Shown here piece after piece: positions 18,906 to 27,945 of a stretch of 54,828 nt of DNA (position 1 is the first letter of the stretch; each line of letters begins with the position of its first letter). This DNA is from Arthrobacter mobilis (GTDB lineage Bacteria > Actinomycetota > Actinomycetes > Actinomycetales > Micrococcaceae). The stretch is taken from positions 27,408-82,235 of the forward strand of contig NZ_JAAZSQ010000021.1 in assembly GCF_012395835.1 (NCBI RefSeq), written 5' to 3'. The position numbers and the translations under genes are program-made. The notes beneath the pieces were generated by a model. That model was not told where the DNA came from and did no database searches. It worked only from the letters and a program-made list of their open reading frames with translations.

Positions 18906-19634
18906 GTGAGCATTTCCACCGACTACCTGCTCTCCGACGGCTCGCCCCGCTACGGCATCCGCACGGAAACGGCCCTGCCCTCCAGTGCGCCCGCCTGGCC
19001 CGATGACGCCCGCCTGGTCCCGCGCGAAGCTTCCCGCCTCGGGCTGCAGCACCTGGCCGCCGCCATCGACTCCCGCCTCACCCGCGCCTGGGCGGACAAG
19101 GAGGATCCCCTGCTGGCCGCACTGCGCGCCGGACACCCGGCCGAACTGGCGGCCGCCGAGGACCTGGTCAATGCCGAACTCGGCGGGCGGACCGCCTGGC
19201 TGCGCAAGGCCCAGGCCAACCGCGCCGCCTTCCTGGCACCGGTCGCCGGCCGGCGCCAGGCGGACGGCAGGTACGGTACCGCCGTGCTCCAGCGCGCCGT
19301 ACTCGTCCTGGTGCTGACCGGTGTGGCCGGCGCCGTGGCTGCAGCCACCCAGGGGAACCTGCTGCCGCTGCTCGCCGCCGGGCTGGCGGTCTGCGGCCTG
19401 GCCTATGTGCTGGGCAACCTGGTGACGGCGCGCCTGCGGCTGCCCGTTCCGGCCCGGCTGCAGTCAGCCTGGCTGGAGGAAATCCGCCGGGACATCACCG
19501 ACGCGACCCTGCTGTCGATCCTGCGGAGCAAGGGTGTGGACGTGGACGAGCGGACCGCGCGGGCGGCCGTGCGCGGCTGGGAGCACCTGCGGTTCGTCGC
19601 GGCCAAGGTCGACGAGATCCACGCCGGAAGCTAG
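18906..19634 (+). CDS. Hypothetical membrane protein
   Basis: A 242-residue protein I do not recognise. The first 130 residues are soluble, rich in Ala, Arg and acidic residues; two adjacent hydrophobic helices follow (about 133-150 and 152-170, VLVLVLTGVAGAVAAATQ and LPLLAAGLAVCGLAYVLG); the last 70 residues are again soluble and helical. GAGGAAAC sits before the GTG at 18906. It is divergent from the riboswitch-permease unit and converges with the DUF6480 gene. Confidence 0.65.
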   Translation: MSISTDYLLSDGSPRYGIRTETALPSSAPAWPDDARLVPREASRLGLQHLAAAIDSRLTRAWADKEDPLLAALRAGHPAELAAAEDLVNAELGGRTAWLRKAQANRAAFLAPVAGRRQADGRYGTAVLQRAVLVLVLTGVAGAVAAATQGNLLPLLAAGLAVCGLAYVLGNLVTARLRLPVPARLQSAWLEEIRRDITDATLLSILRSKGVDVDERTARAAVRGWEHLRFVAAKVDEIHAGS

Positions 19635-19686
19635 CCCGCCGCTGCGTCCCACGGCGCCGACTTGCCCCGGCTCCGCGGGACGCCAA

Positions 19687-19923
19687 CTATTCCTCGTGGC
19701 CCTGGTCCGCACTCATCTGGTCCTCGGCCGGCGGCGTTTCGCCCGGCGGCACGCCGCCGCCGGGCTCCAGCCCGGTAATGTTCTGGGTCACCGGATCGGG
19801 ATTGGCGGAGGCGGCTTTGTCCGCGGAGGTCCGTTCCTCGTTGTCGTTGTCGGGCCGGACGCGGCCCGTTTCGGCCGGCTGGTCAGGATTCTGCGGGTCC
19901 TTGTCCGGACGGAAGCTGCTCAT
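19687..19923 (-). CDS. DUF6480 family small protein
   Basis: A 78-residue hydrophilic, probably disordered protein. The C-terminal half carries the family signature NPDPVTQN..GLEPGGGVPPGETPPAED. No membrane segment is visible. The ATG at 19923 has AGGGCAGGA upstream; a longer reading to 19995 has none. The function is unknown; similar genes in Actinobacteria are often near stress genes, as here (redox genes follow). Confidence 0.7.
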   Translation of the reverse strand: MSSFRPDKDPQNPDQPAETGRVRPDNDNEERTSADKAASANPDPVTQNITGLEPGGGVPPGETPPAEDQMSADQGHEE

Positions 19924-20000
19924 GGTCCTGCCCTTCACTGGAAAACCAAGGTTGCTTACCCGATTCACCCTAGGCACACGGTCCAGGGGCGGCAAGCCCG

Positions 20001-20858
20001 TTAGGACGCCGATGCCGCCGCCCGCCGGGCGGCGGACAGGGCGAAGACCGCTCCCATGCCGGCCGCATGGCCCGAGCCGATGGCCAGGTTGACCTGCTGC
20101 GCCCCCGTGGTCTGGTCGCCCGCGGCGAAGACGCCGGGAACGGTGGTGAGGCCCCGGGGATCGGTTTCAAGGTCGCCCGATCCGGTGCGCCCGCAGCCGA
20201 GCATGTCGGCGATGCCGTCCCGGAGCCGGAATTTCTGCTGGGCGAAGACCCGCCCGAACTCCGCCTGCCGGCCGTCGGAGAAGCTCACCACCACAGGACC
20301 GTCGTCCTGCCCGCCGCCGTCGAGCCGTGCCACTTCGGACGGATCCGCCCAGGCGATATCGTCCACCCAGTTGGGAAGTATTTCGCGCATGTGCTCAAGC
20401 CACTCAGGCTCACCCAGGGCGAGCACCCGCAGGTTCCTGGATTCGTAGCCGTCGCAGAACGGGCAGTGGACCACCTTCGTGCCCCAGAGGGCGTCGACGC
20501 CCGGCACCGGGGACGGCTCGTAGTCCACGCCCTGGGCCAGGACCAGCGTCCGGGCCTGCTCGGTGCGCCCGGAGGCGGTCAGCAGCCCAAAGCCGCCGCC
20601 GTCGTTCGCCTGCGCTTCGACCACGGTTTCCTGCCGGTAGCTGAACGTCGGGTAGGCGCGCAGTTGCCGCAGTCCTGCCTCGTACATGGCTGCCGGCGTA
20701 CCTCCATCGTGCAGGAAGACCCCGCCCGAATGGGACGTGCGCAGGTTGTTCTGCCGGCCCGAATCCAGAAGCAGGACCCTCCGGCGGGCCCTGGCCAGCA
20801 CCATGGCCGCCGCGAGCCCCGCCACTCCCCCGCCGATGATGACGCACTCATACTCCAT
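20001..20858 (-). CDS. Thioredoxin reductase-like FAD-dependent oxidoreductase
   Basis: A 285-residue pyridine nucleotide-disulfide oxidoreductase. The FAD-binding GGGVAGLAAAMVLARARR is at the N-terminus and the C-terminal FAD motif reads TVPGVFAAGDQTTGAQQVNL. A CPFCDGYE motif near residue 133 resembles the CxxC redox pair of thioredoxin reductases. The usual NADPH-binding GxGxxA motif that should follow is degenerate (ALGEPEW), so this may be a ferredoxin-type or NADPH-poor branch. There is no thioredoxin gene nearby. Confidence 0.85.
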   Translation of the reverse strand: MEYECVIIGGGVAGLAAAMVLARARRRVLLLDSGRQNNLRTSHSGGVFLHDGGTPAAMYEAGLRQLRAYPTFSYRQETVVEAQANDGGGFGLLTASGRTEQARTLVLAQGVDYEPSPVPGVDALWGTKVVHCPFCDGYESRNLRVLALGEPEWLEHMREILPNWVDDIAWADPSEVARLDGGGQDDGPVVVSFSDGRQAEFGRVFAQQKFRLRDGIADMLGCGRTGSGDLETDPRGLTTVPGVFAAGDQTTGAQQVNLAIGSGHAAGMGAVFALSAARRAAASAS

Positions 20859-20946
20859 GCCGCCGCCCTCCCTTTCCGCTTCTTCTCATCCGGCCCGGAC
20901 GCGGTTAGTTTGTAAGCCTACTTGCTTTTTCCCGAAAGGACCCACC

Positions 20947-21786
<840 letters not shown>

Positions 21787-21815
21787 CAGGCCTGCAGGAA
21801 CGGAAGGACACGGGC

Positions 21816-22163
21816 ATGGCGGTCCAACTCAACAAGAAGGGCTTCGAGCATGCCAAGGCCCTGATCCGCGAGGGAAAGGTCGTCCGCGACAGCCGCGACG
21901 ACTGGAGCGAGCATGCGCCGTCCACGCAGGAGCTGAGCAAGGCCCTGGACCGGGACGGGCCGAAAGAGTATGCGCAGTGGTTCCTTGGTGTTGACGACGA
22001 GCACCCGGAGGAGAGCAAGGCCCACTACAAGTTCCCGTTCAGCGACCTGCACAAGATTCACCGCTGCGCGGTGATTTCGGGGGAAAGCCGGGCGAGCCAG
22101 AACAACTACGACGACATCCGGGACGCTTTGGGCGAGCTGCTCAAGCGCATCGACGAATCCTGA
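21816..22163 (+). CDS. Conserved hypothetical protein
   Basis: A 115-residue soluble, charged protein starting MAVQLNKKGFEHAKALIREG. It has no membrane segment or signal peptide, and motif-like segments DDEHPEESKAHYKFPFSD and DIRDALGELLKRID. I recall similar short proteins in other bacteria with no assigned function. GGAAGGAC precedes the ATG. It follows the SDR gene closely, so both may share one transcript. Confidence 0.65.
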   Translation: MAVQLNKKGFEHAKALIREGKVVRDSRDDWSEHAPSTQELSKALDRDGPKEYAQWFLGVDDEHPEESKAHYKFPFSDLHKIHRCAVISGESRASQNNYDDIRDALGELLKRIDES

Positions 22164-22184
22164 TCCCGGCAGGCAGACGAAAGT

Positions 22185-22218
22185 GGCCGGCGCGCGCGAA
22201 GGTTCGCGGGCGCCGGCC
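22185..22218. terminator. Bidirectional hairpin terminator
   Basis: GGCCGGCGC pairs with GCGCCGGCC and, inside, CGCGAA pairs with TTCGCG, with one G-G mismatch between the two helices. It lies between converging genes. Confidence 0.8.
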
Positions 22219-22242
22219 GCTGCCGGGCGCGGGCAGTCCGGG

Positions 22243-23103
22243 CTACTGGCCCGGGACCGAGCCGGTGCCGTCCTCGGGCACTTCCGGCTCGGCCGGCTCC
22301 GGGGCCGGGAGCTCTTCCGGGGCCGCCGGTTCGGTACCGGGGGCCGGCTCTTCGGGCACGGTGGTGTCCGCTTCACCCGTCCCCGGTTCTTCGGGCGCGG
22401 GCTGGCCGGGGTCTTCACCGGTGGGGCCGCCGGTTTCCGTACCGGTGCCGTCCAGGCTGTCTTCGGCGGGCGCGGTCCCCTGCTCCTCCGGCGCGGCCGG
22501 CTCGCCCTCCTCCTCCGTCTGCTCCGTATTCCGGGAGGCCGGCTCGGTGCCGCCCAGGAACTGGCCCAGCGTCGTGGTCTGCTCCGCGGGGGCGCTGTCG
22601 CTGGTCGACGTCGCCCTCACCAGGTTGGAAATCGGCTTGTTGGTTCCGAATTCCACGGCGGTGATCCCCACCATGGCCAGAACGAACGCTGCGGCGCTGA
22701 CGGCTCCGATCTTGAGCCACGTGCCCGGCGCCAGCTTCCGCCGTTCACGGGCCACTGCGGGTTCGGCCTCCGTGGCAGCCGCGGCAGCGGCAGCGGCGCC
22801 CAGCATGCCGCCGTTGGCCTCCGCCAGGCTCCGGCGCCCCGGGATCTTCTTCATCGCAATGGTGGTTGCCGTGGTGAGGGTGCGGGCATAAATAGCCCCG
22901 CCCACCGTGGCAATGACCGACCCCAGGGCGGCACCGATCAGCGTTCCGGCGACGCCGAGGAAGGACCCCACAAGGGCGGAGGTTACCGCGGCCAGGGCCG
23001 AGCCTATGGTCTGGGTACCGCTGAGTCCGAGGAGCGGTTTTGGCTTGTCGTCTTTGGGTTTGTCGTCTTTGGGCTTGTCGTCGGTATCGGAGTTTTGAGC
23101 CAT
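22243..23103 (-). CDS. Membrane protein with acidic Pro/Glu-rich tail
   Basis: A 286-residue protein of unknown function. The N-terminus is a Lys/Asp repeat (KPKDD three times), followed by a Gly/Ala-rich hydrophobic region (about 30-75), a basic linker, and a clear TM helix near residue 135 (IGAVSAAAFVLAMVGITAV). The last 120 residues are a disordered Glu/Pro/Thr tail. Such a build suggests a membrane-anchored envelope protein. An upstream ATG at 23115 is equally possible; the ribosome binding site is weak for both. Confidence 0.6.
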   Translation of the reverse strand: MAQNSDTDDKPKDDKPKDDKPKPLLGLSGTQTIGSALAAVTSALVGSFLGVAGTLIGAALGSVIATVGGAIYARTLTTATTIAMKKIPGRRSLAEANGGMLGAAAAAAAATEAEPAVARERRKLAPGTWLKIGAVSAAAFVLAMVGITAVEFGTNKPISNLVRATSTSDSAPAEQTTTLGQFLGGTEPASRNTEQTEEEGEPAAPEEQGTAPAEDSLDGTGTETGGPTGEDPGQPAPEEPGTGEADTTVPEEPAPGTEPAAPEELPAPEPAEPEVPEDGTGSVPGQ

Positions 23104-23245
23104 GGTCACACGCATTCAGATCGGGCAGTATTACGAATAGGTAACGGTACCTTATCGCCGCCGGTTCCCGCTCTGAACCGCTTGGAACTGAGATGCTGGT
23201 CACAGCCGCAGCTGCCGCCGGAGCCGGACGGTTCCCCGGGACAGC

Positions 23246-23273
23246 GGAAGGCCCCGCCGGGGCGGGGCCTTCC
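23246..23273 (-). terminator. Hairpin terminator
   Basis: GGAAGGCCCCGCC / GCGGGGCCTTCC forms a near-perfect 12-bp stem just downstream of the stop codon of the 64-residue protein gene on the minus strand. Confidence 0.75.
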
Positions 23274-23286
23274 TGACCGGTTGCGT

Positions 23287-23481
23287 CTAAACCTTTTCGC
23301 GGATGCGCTCCTCCGGAGCCGTGTCCTTGTCCTGGACAAGGAAGGCCCACAGCCTGTCATCATCCGCCTGCACCTGGGGCTCCGGACGCTCCTCAGGCGC
23401 TGGTTCACGCTGCCGTTCGGGCTTCCGGACGGCGTCCTTCCTGACGCTCCAGCCGAAATCCCGGTGCGATGAGTAGCACAT
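23287..23481 (-). CDS. Small conserved MCYSS-type protein
   Basis: A 64-residue charged protein beginning MCYSSHRDFGWSVRKDA, a start I recall from many short actinobacterial proteins of unknown function. The middle is Arg/Glu/Pro-rich; the end (RLWAFLVQDKDTAPEERI) is conserved in type. A perfect AAGGAGGT precedes the ATG at 23481, which rules out the longer reading to 23652. It is divergent from the DUF2188 gene. Confidence 0.65.
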   Translation of the reverse strand: MCYSSHRDFGWSVRKDAVRKPERQREPAPEERPEPQVQADDDRLWAFLVQDKDTAPEERIREKV

Positions 23482-23635
23482 CACCGACCTCCTTATGGTT
23501 GGCTGTCCTTTAATCGTCCTCCCGTTGAGCCGGCTAGTCGATGCCTGACCGGCCCAGTTTGGGAATATGCTTCCCACCGGCGCCGCTTGTGGGTAGCGTG
23601 GCAGGTATCCGTTCCTAGGCGGGAAGGAGTCCCCC

Positions 23636-23842
23636 ATGCCCGCCGGCACCATCGAAACCTACTGGGAAGACGGCCACTGGATGAACCGTATCAAGGGCCA
23701 AAACAAGGTCATCTCCAGCTGCGGTTCCCGGGCCGTGGCCATCGAGCTGGGAAAGCGGGTCGCTAAGCTCCACGGCGTCCGGCATGTCATCCGGAAGCAG
23801 GGCGAGAACCCCGGGCCCACGTACGAGTCGATTCCGGAATAG
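23636..23842 (+). CDS. DUF2188 domain protein
   Basis: A 68-residue protein: MPAGTIETYWEDGHWMNRIKG, then a short helix with ELGKRVAKLHGVRHVIRKQ and NPGPTYESIPE, the standard DUF2188 length and pattern (tandem beta strands followed by a helix carrying a GKxxA..). The function is unknown. GGGAAGGAG precedes the ATG. Confidence 0.75.
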   Translation: MPAGTIETYWEDGHWMNRIKGQNKVISSCGSRAVAIELGKRVAKLHGVRHVIRKQGENPGPTYESIPE

Positions 23843-23871
23843 GCATCGTCGCCGTACCGGCTTGCCGCAGG

Positions 23872-24159
23872 TCAGGCCGGGATGTCGCTGGCGGTCACCT
23901 CGAATTCCTCCACGCCCACGATCTCCATTTTGCTGTCGCTGCTCAGCTGGGCACGGAGCTTGTCGGCCGCCTGCCGGCTGGCGGTCATGGCCTCCTCGGA
24001 ATCCCAGAGCGTAATGGCCAGGGACTTGCCTGACTCCTTCCCTTTGAGGAAATACAGTCCCCGGCACCCAGGCATCTCCAGCACCTTCCTGGCCTGCTCC
24101 TCCGGAGGCGACGGCGGTGTTTCCGGGCCGGTCCTGAAGGTGCTCACTCGTGCGAACAT
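23872..24159 (-). CDS. ABM-like small protein (dimeric alpha/beta barrel type)
   Basis: A 95-residue protein resembling antibiotic-biosynthesis-monooxygenase-like ferredoxin folds: FARVSTFRTGP as strand 1, MPGCRGLYFLKGKESGK, SLAITLWDSEEAMTASRQAA and a final strand EIVGVEEFEVT. No metal or cofactor residues are evident. A role as a small stress or degradation protein is only a guess. It converges with the DUF2188 gene. Confidence 0.6.
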   Translation of the reverse strand: MFARVSTFRTGPETPPSPPEEQARKVLEMPGCRGLYFLKGKESGKSLAITLWDSEEAMTASRQAADKLRAQLSSDSKMEIVGVEEFEVTASDIPA

Positions 24160-24626
24160 TGCTCCTCCTCCACTCGTTCCTGAGCTGGAGCCTGGCCGCG
24201 CCGGTTCCCTCGGAGCAGCCGGACCTTCGCCGGCTTCCGGACATGCTTCACCGGACGCTTCGGGCTCCTCCTACCAGTAAGGACCCGGCGGCGGGCCCGC
24301 GCAAGAGGCCGGCCCGCCGGGAACATCGGTGTGGTTCCCGCGGTTCCTGCCGCCGCCAAGTGGCCGGGCAGCAGGCAGGCATGTCACCGCGGGTCTGTAT
24401 GCCCGGGCGGGGGCTCCTGCAGGACCTGGATACCCTATTCCTCCAGTTCCAGCATCCGGCGGATGCCCGTCGCGGAACTGACGATCCAGAGCACGCCCAG
24501 GTCCGGGGCCACCATGGCGACCCAGCCCCGGCAGGACGGTGCCGCCCTGCCGCGCTTCAATGAATCCGCCCTGAAGCGCCCATGGTCCATGCTGCTGGCT
24601 CGTCCGCAGCCGGGACACGGCGCGGC
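24160..24626. other. Region without a confident gene
   Basis: No convincing gene here. One possible relic is a 26-codon minus-strand reading at 24435-24515 starting MVAPDLGVLWIVSSATGIRR and ending in LELEE, which looks like the tail of a real protein. Longer readings on either strand have composition typical of antisense frames. Confidence 0.4.
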
Positions 24627-25304
24627 TCAGAGGGAAGCGACGAGCTCCTTCATCTGGTCCACTTCCGCCCGCTGCTCCGCCGCGATCTTCTTCGCCAGAG
24701 CCATCACCTCGGGGTTCAACCCGTCCTTGGCTTCCTGCTCCGCCATGGCGATCGAGCCTTCATGGTGTCTGGCCATTCCCGTCAGGAACAGGCGTTCGGC
24801 ATCGATGCCCTGGGCCGACCTGAGCTCGCGAAACTGCTGTTCGCTCATCTCCACCCTTCGGTCGGATTCGTCGTTCTCGCCAGGCTGTCCGGCGTCACGT
24901 TCTCCCTCGTTACCGGCTTCGCCATCCCTGGCGTCCATGGACGGCCCACCGGTGGACATCGTGCCCGGTTCACCCCAGGCTTGGAGCCATTCCTTCATTT
25001 GTTCAATTTCCTGGGTCCGGGAAGCCTTCATGTCTTCAGCCAGCTGCTTGATCTGCGGATCGATGTCCTTCTTGCCGAGCATGATCTCGCTGACCTCCAC
25101 CGCCTGCTCAAGATGCGGAATCATCTGGCTCAGGAATATCGTGTCTGCACGACTGTGTTCGGCCGAGGCAGCAGCAGTCTGGGCAGCGGTCCCGGGGGCG
25201 GAAGGGGCGGATCCCGGGCTCTCGGATGTGGTATTAGCGCCGCAGCCAGCCAGGACGAGAGCGGCGGCGAAAGCCATCGCCGGAATGGCGGTATGTCGCT
25301 TCAT
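24627..25304 (-). CDS. DUF305 family lipoprotein
   Basis: A 225-residue exported lipoprotein: signal peptide with lipobox LVLAGC (Cys21), a short linker and then the DUF305 helical domain in two halves. The first half has SQMIPHLEQAVEVSEIML and the second GMARHHEGSIAMAEQEA. DUF305 proteins are ferritin-like and often carry HH pairs thought to bind metal; the first pair is HL here, the second is intact. The linker between halves is acidic. It is often linked to copper handling, though no copper gene is nearby. Confidence 0.88.
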   Translation of the reverse strand: MKRHTAIPAMAFAAALVLAGCGANTTSESPGSAPSAPGTAAQTAAASAEHSRADTIFLSQMIPHLEQAVEVSEIMLGKKDIDPQIKQLAEDMKASRTQEIEQMKEWLQAWGEPGTMSTGGPSMDARDGEAGNEGERDAGQPGENDESDRRVEMSEQQFRELRSAQGIDAERLFLTGMARHHEGSIAMAEQEAKDGLNPEVMALAKKIAAEQRAEVDQMKELVASL

Positions 25305-25694
25305 TGCGGGTAGTCCTTCGGGAATAGGTTCAGTCTGTGCTGTCAGTACCGGCCGTTTCAGGTCAGCGGACTTGTCCGGTTCGCTGGCTGAGGGACATCA
25401 GCTTTTATGCATGAATCCAGTCCTCTCCCGGGCCGCCAAGGACTCGTGCTGAACACGCAAGACGCAACGGCATCAAGGTTGTGAACCAGTGTATGCCCGT
25501 GCCGCCTGCATCCAGCAGGATCTGCACATTGCCCTGTGCGTCAGTTGGGCGACGACTGCTGGGATTGTGGTTCCGGTATTCCGATGGCTCTGGGAATCTG
25601 TCCGATGGCCGGCAGTGCATCCCAGACGTGGGCGGCTTCCCCGGAAACAGGCCCCGTTGACACGTTGCACACATGGCACTATTGACGGCACAGA
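25305..25694. other. Intergenic region between DUF305 gene and tRNA-Thr
   Basis: No gene is supported. A promoter-like TTGACA (25657-25662), 17 bases and TATTGA (25680-25685) points to the right, towards the tRNA; with no gene to serve it may be chance or a leftover of the pre-island arrangement. Confidence 0.4.
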
Positions 25695-25738
25695 AAAAGC
25701 CCCTGCCGAGCCGGAAAACCGCTCTAACAGAGGCTTTT
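25695..25738 (-). terminator. Rho-independent terminator of the tRNA-Thr gene
   Basis: On the minus strand AAAAGCCTCTG pairs with CAGGGGCTTTT with one mismatch, followed by a T run. It lies six bases after the tRNA 3' end and would have ended the original tRNA transcript. Confidence 0.7.
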
Positions 25739-25743
25739 ATGAG

Positions 25744-25791
25744 AGCCCCCTGCCGGATTCGAACCGGCGACCCCCTGTTTACAAGACAGGC
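25744..25791 (-). tRNA. 3' half of tRNA-Thr(UGU): attachment site of the island
   Basis: Read on the minus strand: anticodon arm CCTGT-CTTGTAA-ACAGG (anticodon TGT, Thr), variable GGGTC, T arm GCCGG-TTCGAAT-CCGGC, acceptor strand AGGGGGC. The acceptor 5' strand and the D arm, expected at about 25792-25830, are absent; there the sequence is the end of the integrase gene. This is what tRNA-directed integration leaves at the end away from the intact tRNA. No second copy of the T arm appears to the right, so the intact tRNA is outside the window. Confidence 0.85.
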
Positions 25792-25833
25792 ATTACTTCC
25801 TTAGCGTTGCTGGGTAGTAGAGGGACTAGCTTG

Positions 25834-27003
25834 CTAGTTACTTGCTAGCGCAAATCCTCCGACTTCCTGCAGCGCCTCGTTCAGCCGCTTCGCGCTGTCG
25901 TGCAGGTCGTCGTCGAACAGGTCACCGTACACGTCCAGTGTCATGGTTGCCGACGCATGGCCTGCGATCCGCTGGACCAGCTTGATGTTCGCCCCGGCGC
26001 TGATGGCCAGCGACACCGCGGTATGCCGGAGGTTGTGGAAGGTGGGCACGAGGAAGTCGGAGTCGCCAGGCACCAGCACGACCCGCTCCAACTCAGCCAG
26101 GCCGAGGGCGTGCCAGAGATCCGGCGTCGTCTGATCCACTACCGAGATCCCTGCAGACTTCTGGGCACGGTGCAGTGCTTCCAGCGTCTTGCCGCCGAAC
26201 TCGGCCACGAGCTTGAACGTGTCGCCGTCCTGGACTCGCTTCTGCTTGTCTGTAACCCGGAGTGCATGCTGCAGCGTCTTGACGGCTGATGACGCCAGCC
26301 TGCCCGCCGGGCGGTAGTGGCGGTTGGCGAAGTTCTTGGAGTCAAGAACACGGCCGGTCGGCGATGGGAAGGCCAGGGCCTCCGGGGCCGCGCCGCCGAA
26401 GGACTCCTCCACCAGTGCGGCAACGGACTTGGGCACCGGCACCTCGCGCTGCTTCCGCGTCTTGGCCACGGCCTTCTCGACCACGACGGACGGGGTGTCT
26501 CCGAACTCGAAGTGCTTGCGGCGCAGGGTCGACACCTCGCCCCATCGCAGGCCGGTTAGTCCGGTGAACAGGACGAATGTCTGCCACTCCCCTGCGCATG
26601 CCGCGAGCCGCACCAGCTGGGGCAGTGTAAGGCGGACCTGTGTCTTCGAGCTTTCAACTTCGGGAGTGGCAATCTTACCGCCGGCGCGGTCACGCGCTGG
26701 ATTGATCGGAACCCATCCCTCCACTACGGCATAGTCCAGCAGACGGGTGAAATACTTGGCGGCACGGTCCTTGCCGTAGGTGCTGGCTGGCTTGCCTGCC
26801 GGCGTGGCGAGCCCGTCGAGCCACTCCTCGACCAACCCGCGGGTAATGTTGGCGAGTGCCGTAAACTCCCATCGGGGTCGGACGTAGTGCTCCCAGTTGA
26901 ACTCGTAGTCCTCCAGCGTCTTCTGCGATGCGGGCCGGTTACCTCGCGCTCCCTTGGCTGCCACGCGCTCGATCCACTTCCCCCAGGCCATCCCTACAGT
27001 CAT
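25834..27003 (-). CDS. int: Tyrosine-type site-specific integrase
   Basis: A phage/ICE integrase of 389 residues as written. The core-binding domain starts near SQKTLEDYEFNWEHYVRPRW; the catalytic domain has Arg in LTGLRWGEVSTLR, HNLRHTAVSL, GHASATMTLDVYGDL with the final Tyr. It recombines the element into tRNA-Thr. In the same frame upstream the sequence continues with an arm-type binding domain (WKNKHGKWIASYVDTAGKRH) up to 27175, but no usable start is in frame: the well-placed ATG at 27175 (after GGGAGGGGA) is one base out because of a run of six G. So either the start is the internal ATG 27003 or the gene is frameshifted. Confidence 0.85.
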   Translation of the reverse strand: MTVGMAWGKWIERVAAKGARGNRPASQKTLEDYEFNWEHYVRPRWEFTALANITRGLVEEWLDGLATPAGKPASTYGKDRAAKYFTRLLDYAVVEGWVPINPARDRAGGKIATPEVESSKTQVRLTLPQLVRLAACAGEWQTFVLFTGLTGLRWGEVSTLRRKHFEFGDTPSVVVEKAVAKTRKQREVPVPKSVAALVEESFGGAAPEALAFPSPTGRVLDSKNFANRHYRPAGRLASSAVKTLQHALRVTDKQKRVQDGDTFKLVAEFGGKTLEALHRAQKSAGISVVDQTTPDLWHALGLAELERVVLVPGDSDFLVPTFHNLRHTAVSLAISAGANIKLVQRIAGHASATMTLDVYGDLFDDDLHDSAKRLNEALQEVGGFALASN

Positions 27004-27175
27004 TGACTTGGCCTTGGCCGGATCGACATAAAGCCCTTTGCGCTTGGCCTCCTCGACCTCCTCGAAGTATGCGGCAGCCTCCCGCTTCGTCTTGAACTGC
27101 GGCTGATGGCGTTTGCCTGCAGTGTCTACATAGCTGGCAATCCATTTGCCATGCTTGTTCTTCCAGACCCCCCAT

Positions 27176-27679
27176 GCGCTCCCCTCCCAACGATCAACTG
27201 TCTTGCAAGAATAACAGTGGGTTCAGGGCAGCTATCGCTGCCCTGCCTTCCCCATGGTCACCACCAAGACCGCTGGTTCGGATTCCATCCGGGCAAGATC
27301 GGGACATGACCGTGACACGCCGAGGAAAGGACGACACGCGCTCCTCCTCTTGCGGAAATCTCATCCACAATCTGTGGACAATTCACCGCCTCCGGCGCAG
27401 ATCCAGGCCTTATTGTGCTGCAAGTTTTGCCCGTACCTGTGGATTCGGAGGGTGATAAATGACATGTGTGTAATACATCCTCAAGATATTCAGAATCGAA
27501 GGCTGCAGTAGATGTAGGATGGAGAACGAAGGCGGGTGGTGACCCGCCGGAGCTTATCAGGGCTCCGAAACGACCGAGATGAACACGGTCCAAAGAGCAC
27601 CCCTCGGGCACTCGGGCACACTTGGCGCGCTCCATCTCAGCGCGTAGCCAACGCCGCAATCCTTTATTGACATGCCGCC
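27176..27679. promoter_or_regulatory. Control/origin-like region between integrase and the small operon
   Basis: No gene is supported. It holds a 9-bp hairpin CAGGGCAGC-TATC-GCTGCCCTG (27224-27245), DnaA-box-like sites TCATCCACA (27361-27369) and TTGTCCACA on the minus strand (27373-27381), which form the inverted repeat TCCACA-ATC-TGTGGA, a third weaker site at 27438-27446, and a hairpin GGCGGGT-GGTG-ACCCGCC (27531-27548). The stretch 27330-27500 is AT-richer than its surroundings. This combination could be a replication or excision control site. Confidence 0.45.
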
Positions 27680-27943
27680 ATGCGCGGCACGATGCGCAGG
27701 AGAAGCGTGCCTTCTTTCGATTCACATACTGACCACCTGCCGGTTACCGCCGTGACCGCGCGGGAGATCACCGGCAATATCTACCTCAGCCGGGCCGAAG
27801 CTGCCGCGTACCTAGGCCTTGCACCCAAGACGCTGGCCCAGCACCGCCACGACGGCCCGCCCTACTCACGGTTCTTCGGCGCCGTGCGCTACAAGCTGGC
27901 CGACCTTGAGAACTGGGCGCGCCAGCAGCGCGTGGTGCGCTGA
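27680..27943 (+). CDS. Small helix-turn-helix protein, excisionase-like
   Basis: An 87-residue protein. The C-terminal 55 residues carry a MerR/Xis-type winged helix: YLSRAEAAAYLGLAPKTLAQ then HRHDGPPYSRFFGAVRYKL and DLENWARQQRV. Such proteins direct excision of integrative elements or bind their origins. The start is uncertain: ATGs at 27680 and 27692 and a GTG at 27752 are in frame and none has a clear ribosome binding site. It is followed after two bases by the next gene of the operon. Confidence 0.7.
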   Translation: MRGTMRRRSVPSFDSHTDHLPVTAVTAREITGNIYLSRAEAAAYLGLAPKTLAQHRHDGPPYSRFFGAVRYKLADLENWARQQRVVR

Positions 27944-27945
27944 CG

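Noticed and set aside
24271-24618. Minus-strand 115-codon reading
   Set aside because: Gly/Pro-rich antisense-like composition and no ribosome binding site.
25657-25685. TTGACA-N17-TATTGA promoter-like sequence pointing into the tRNA region
   Set aside because: No gene downstream on that strand; kept only as a remark.
27258-27725. Minus-strand 155-codon reading across the origin-like region
   Set aside because: Composition without protein-like pattern, no ribosome binding site, and it spans hairpins and DnaA-box-like sites.
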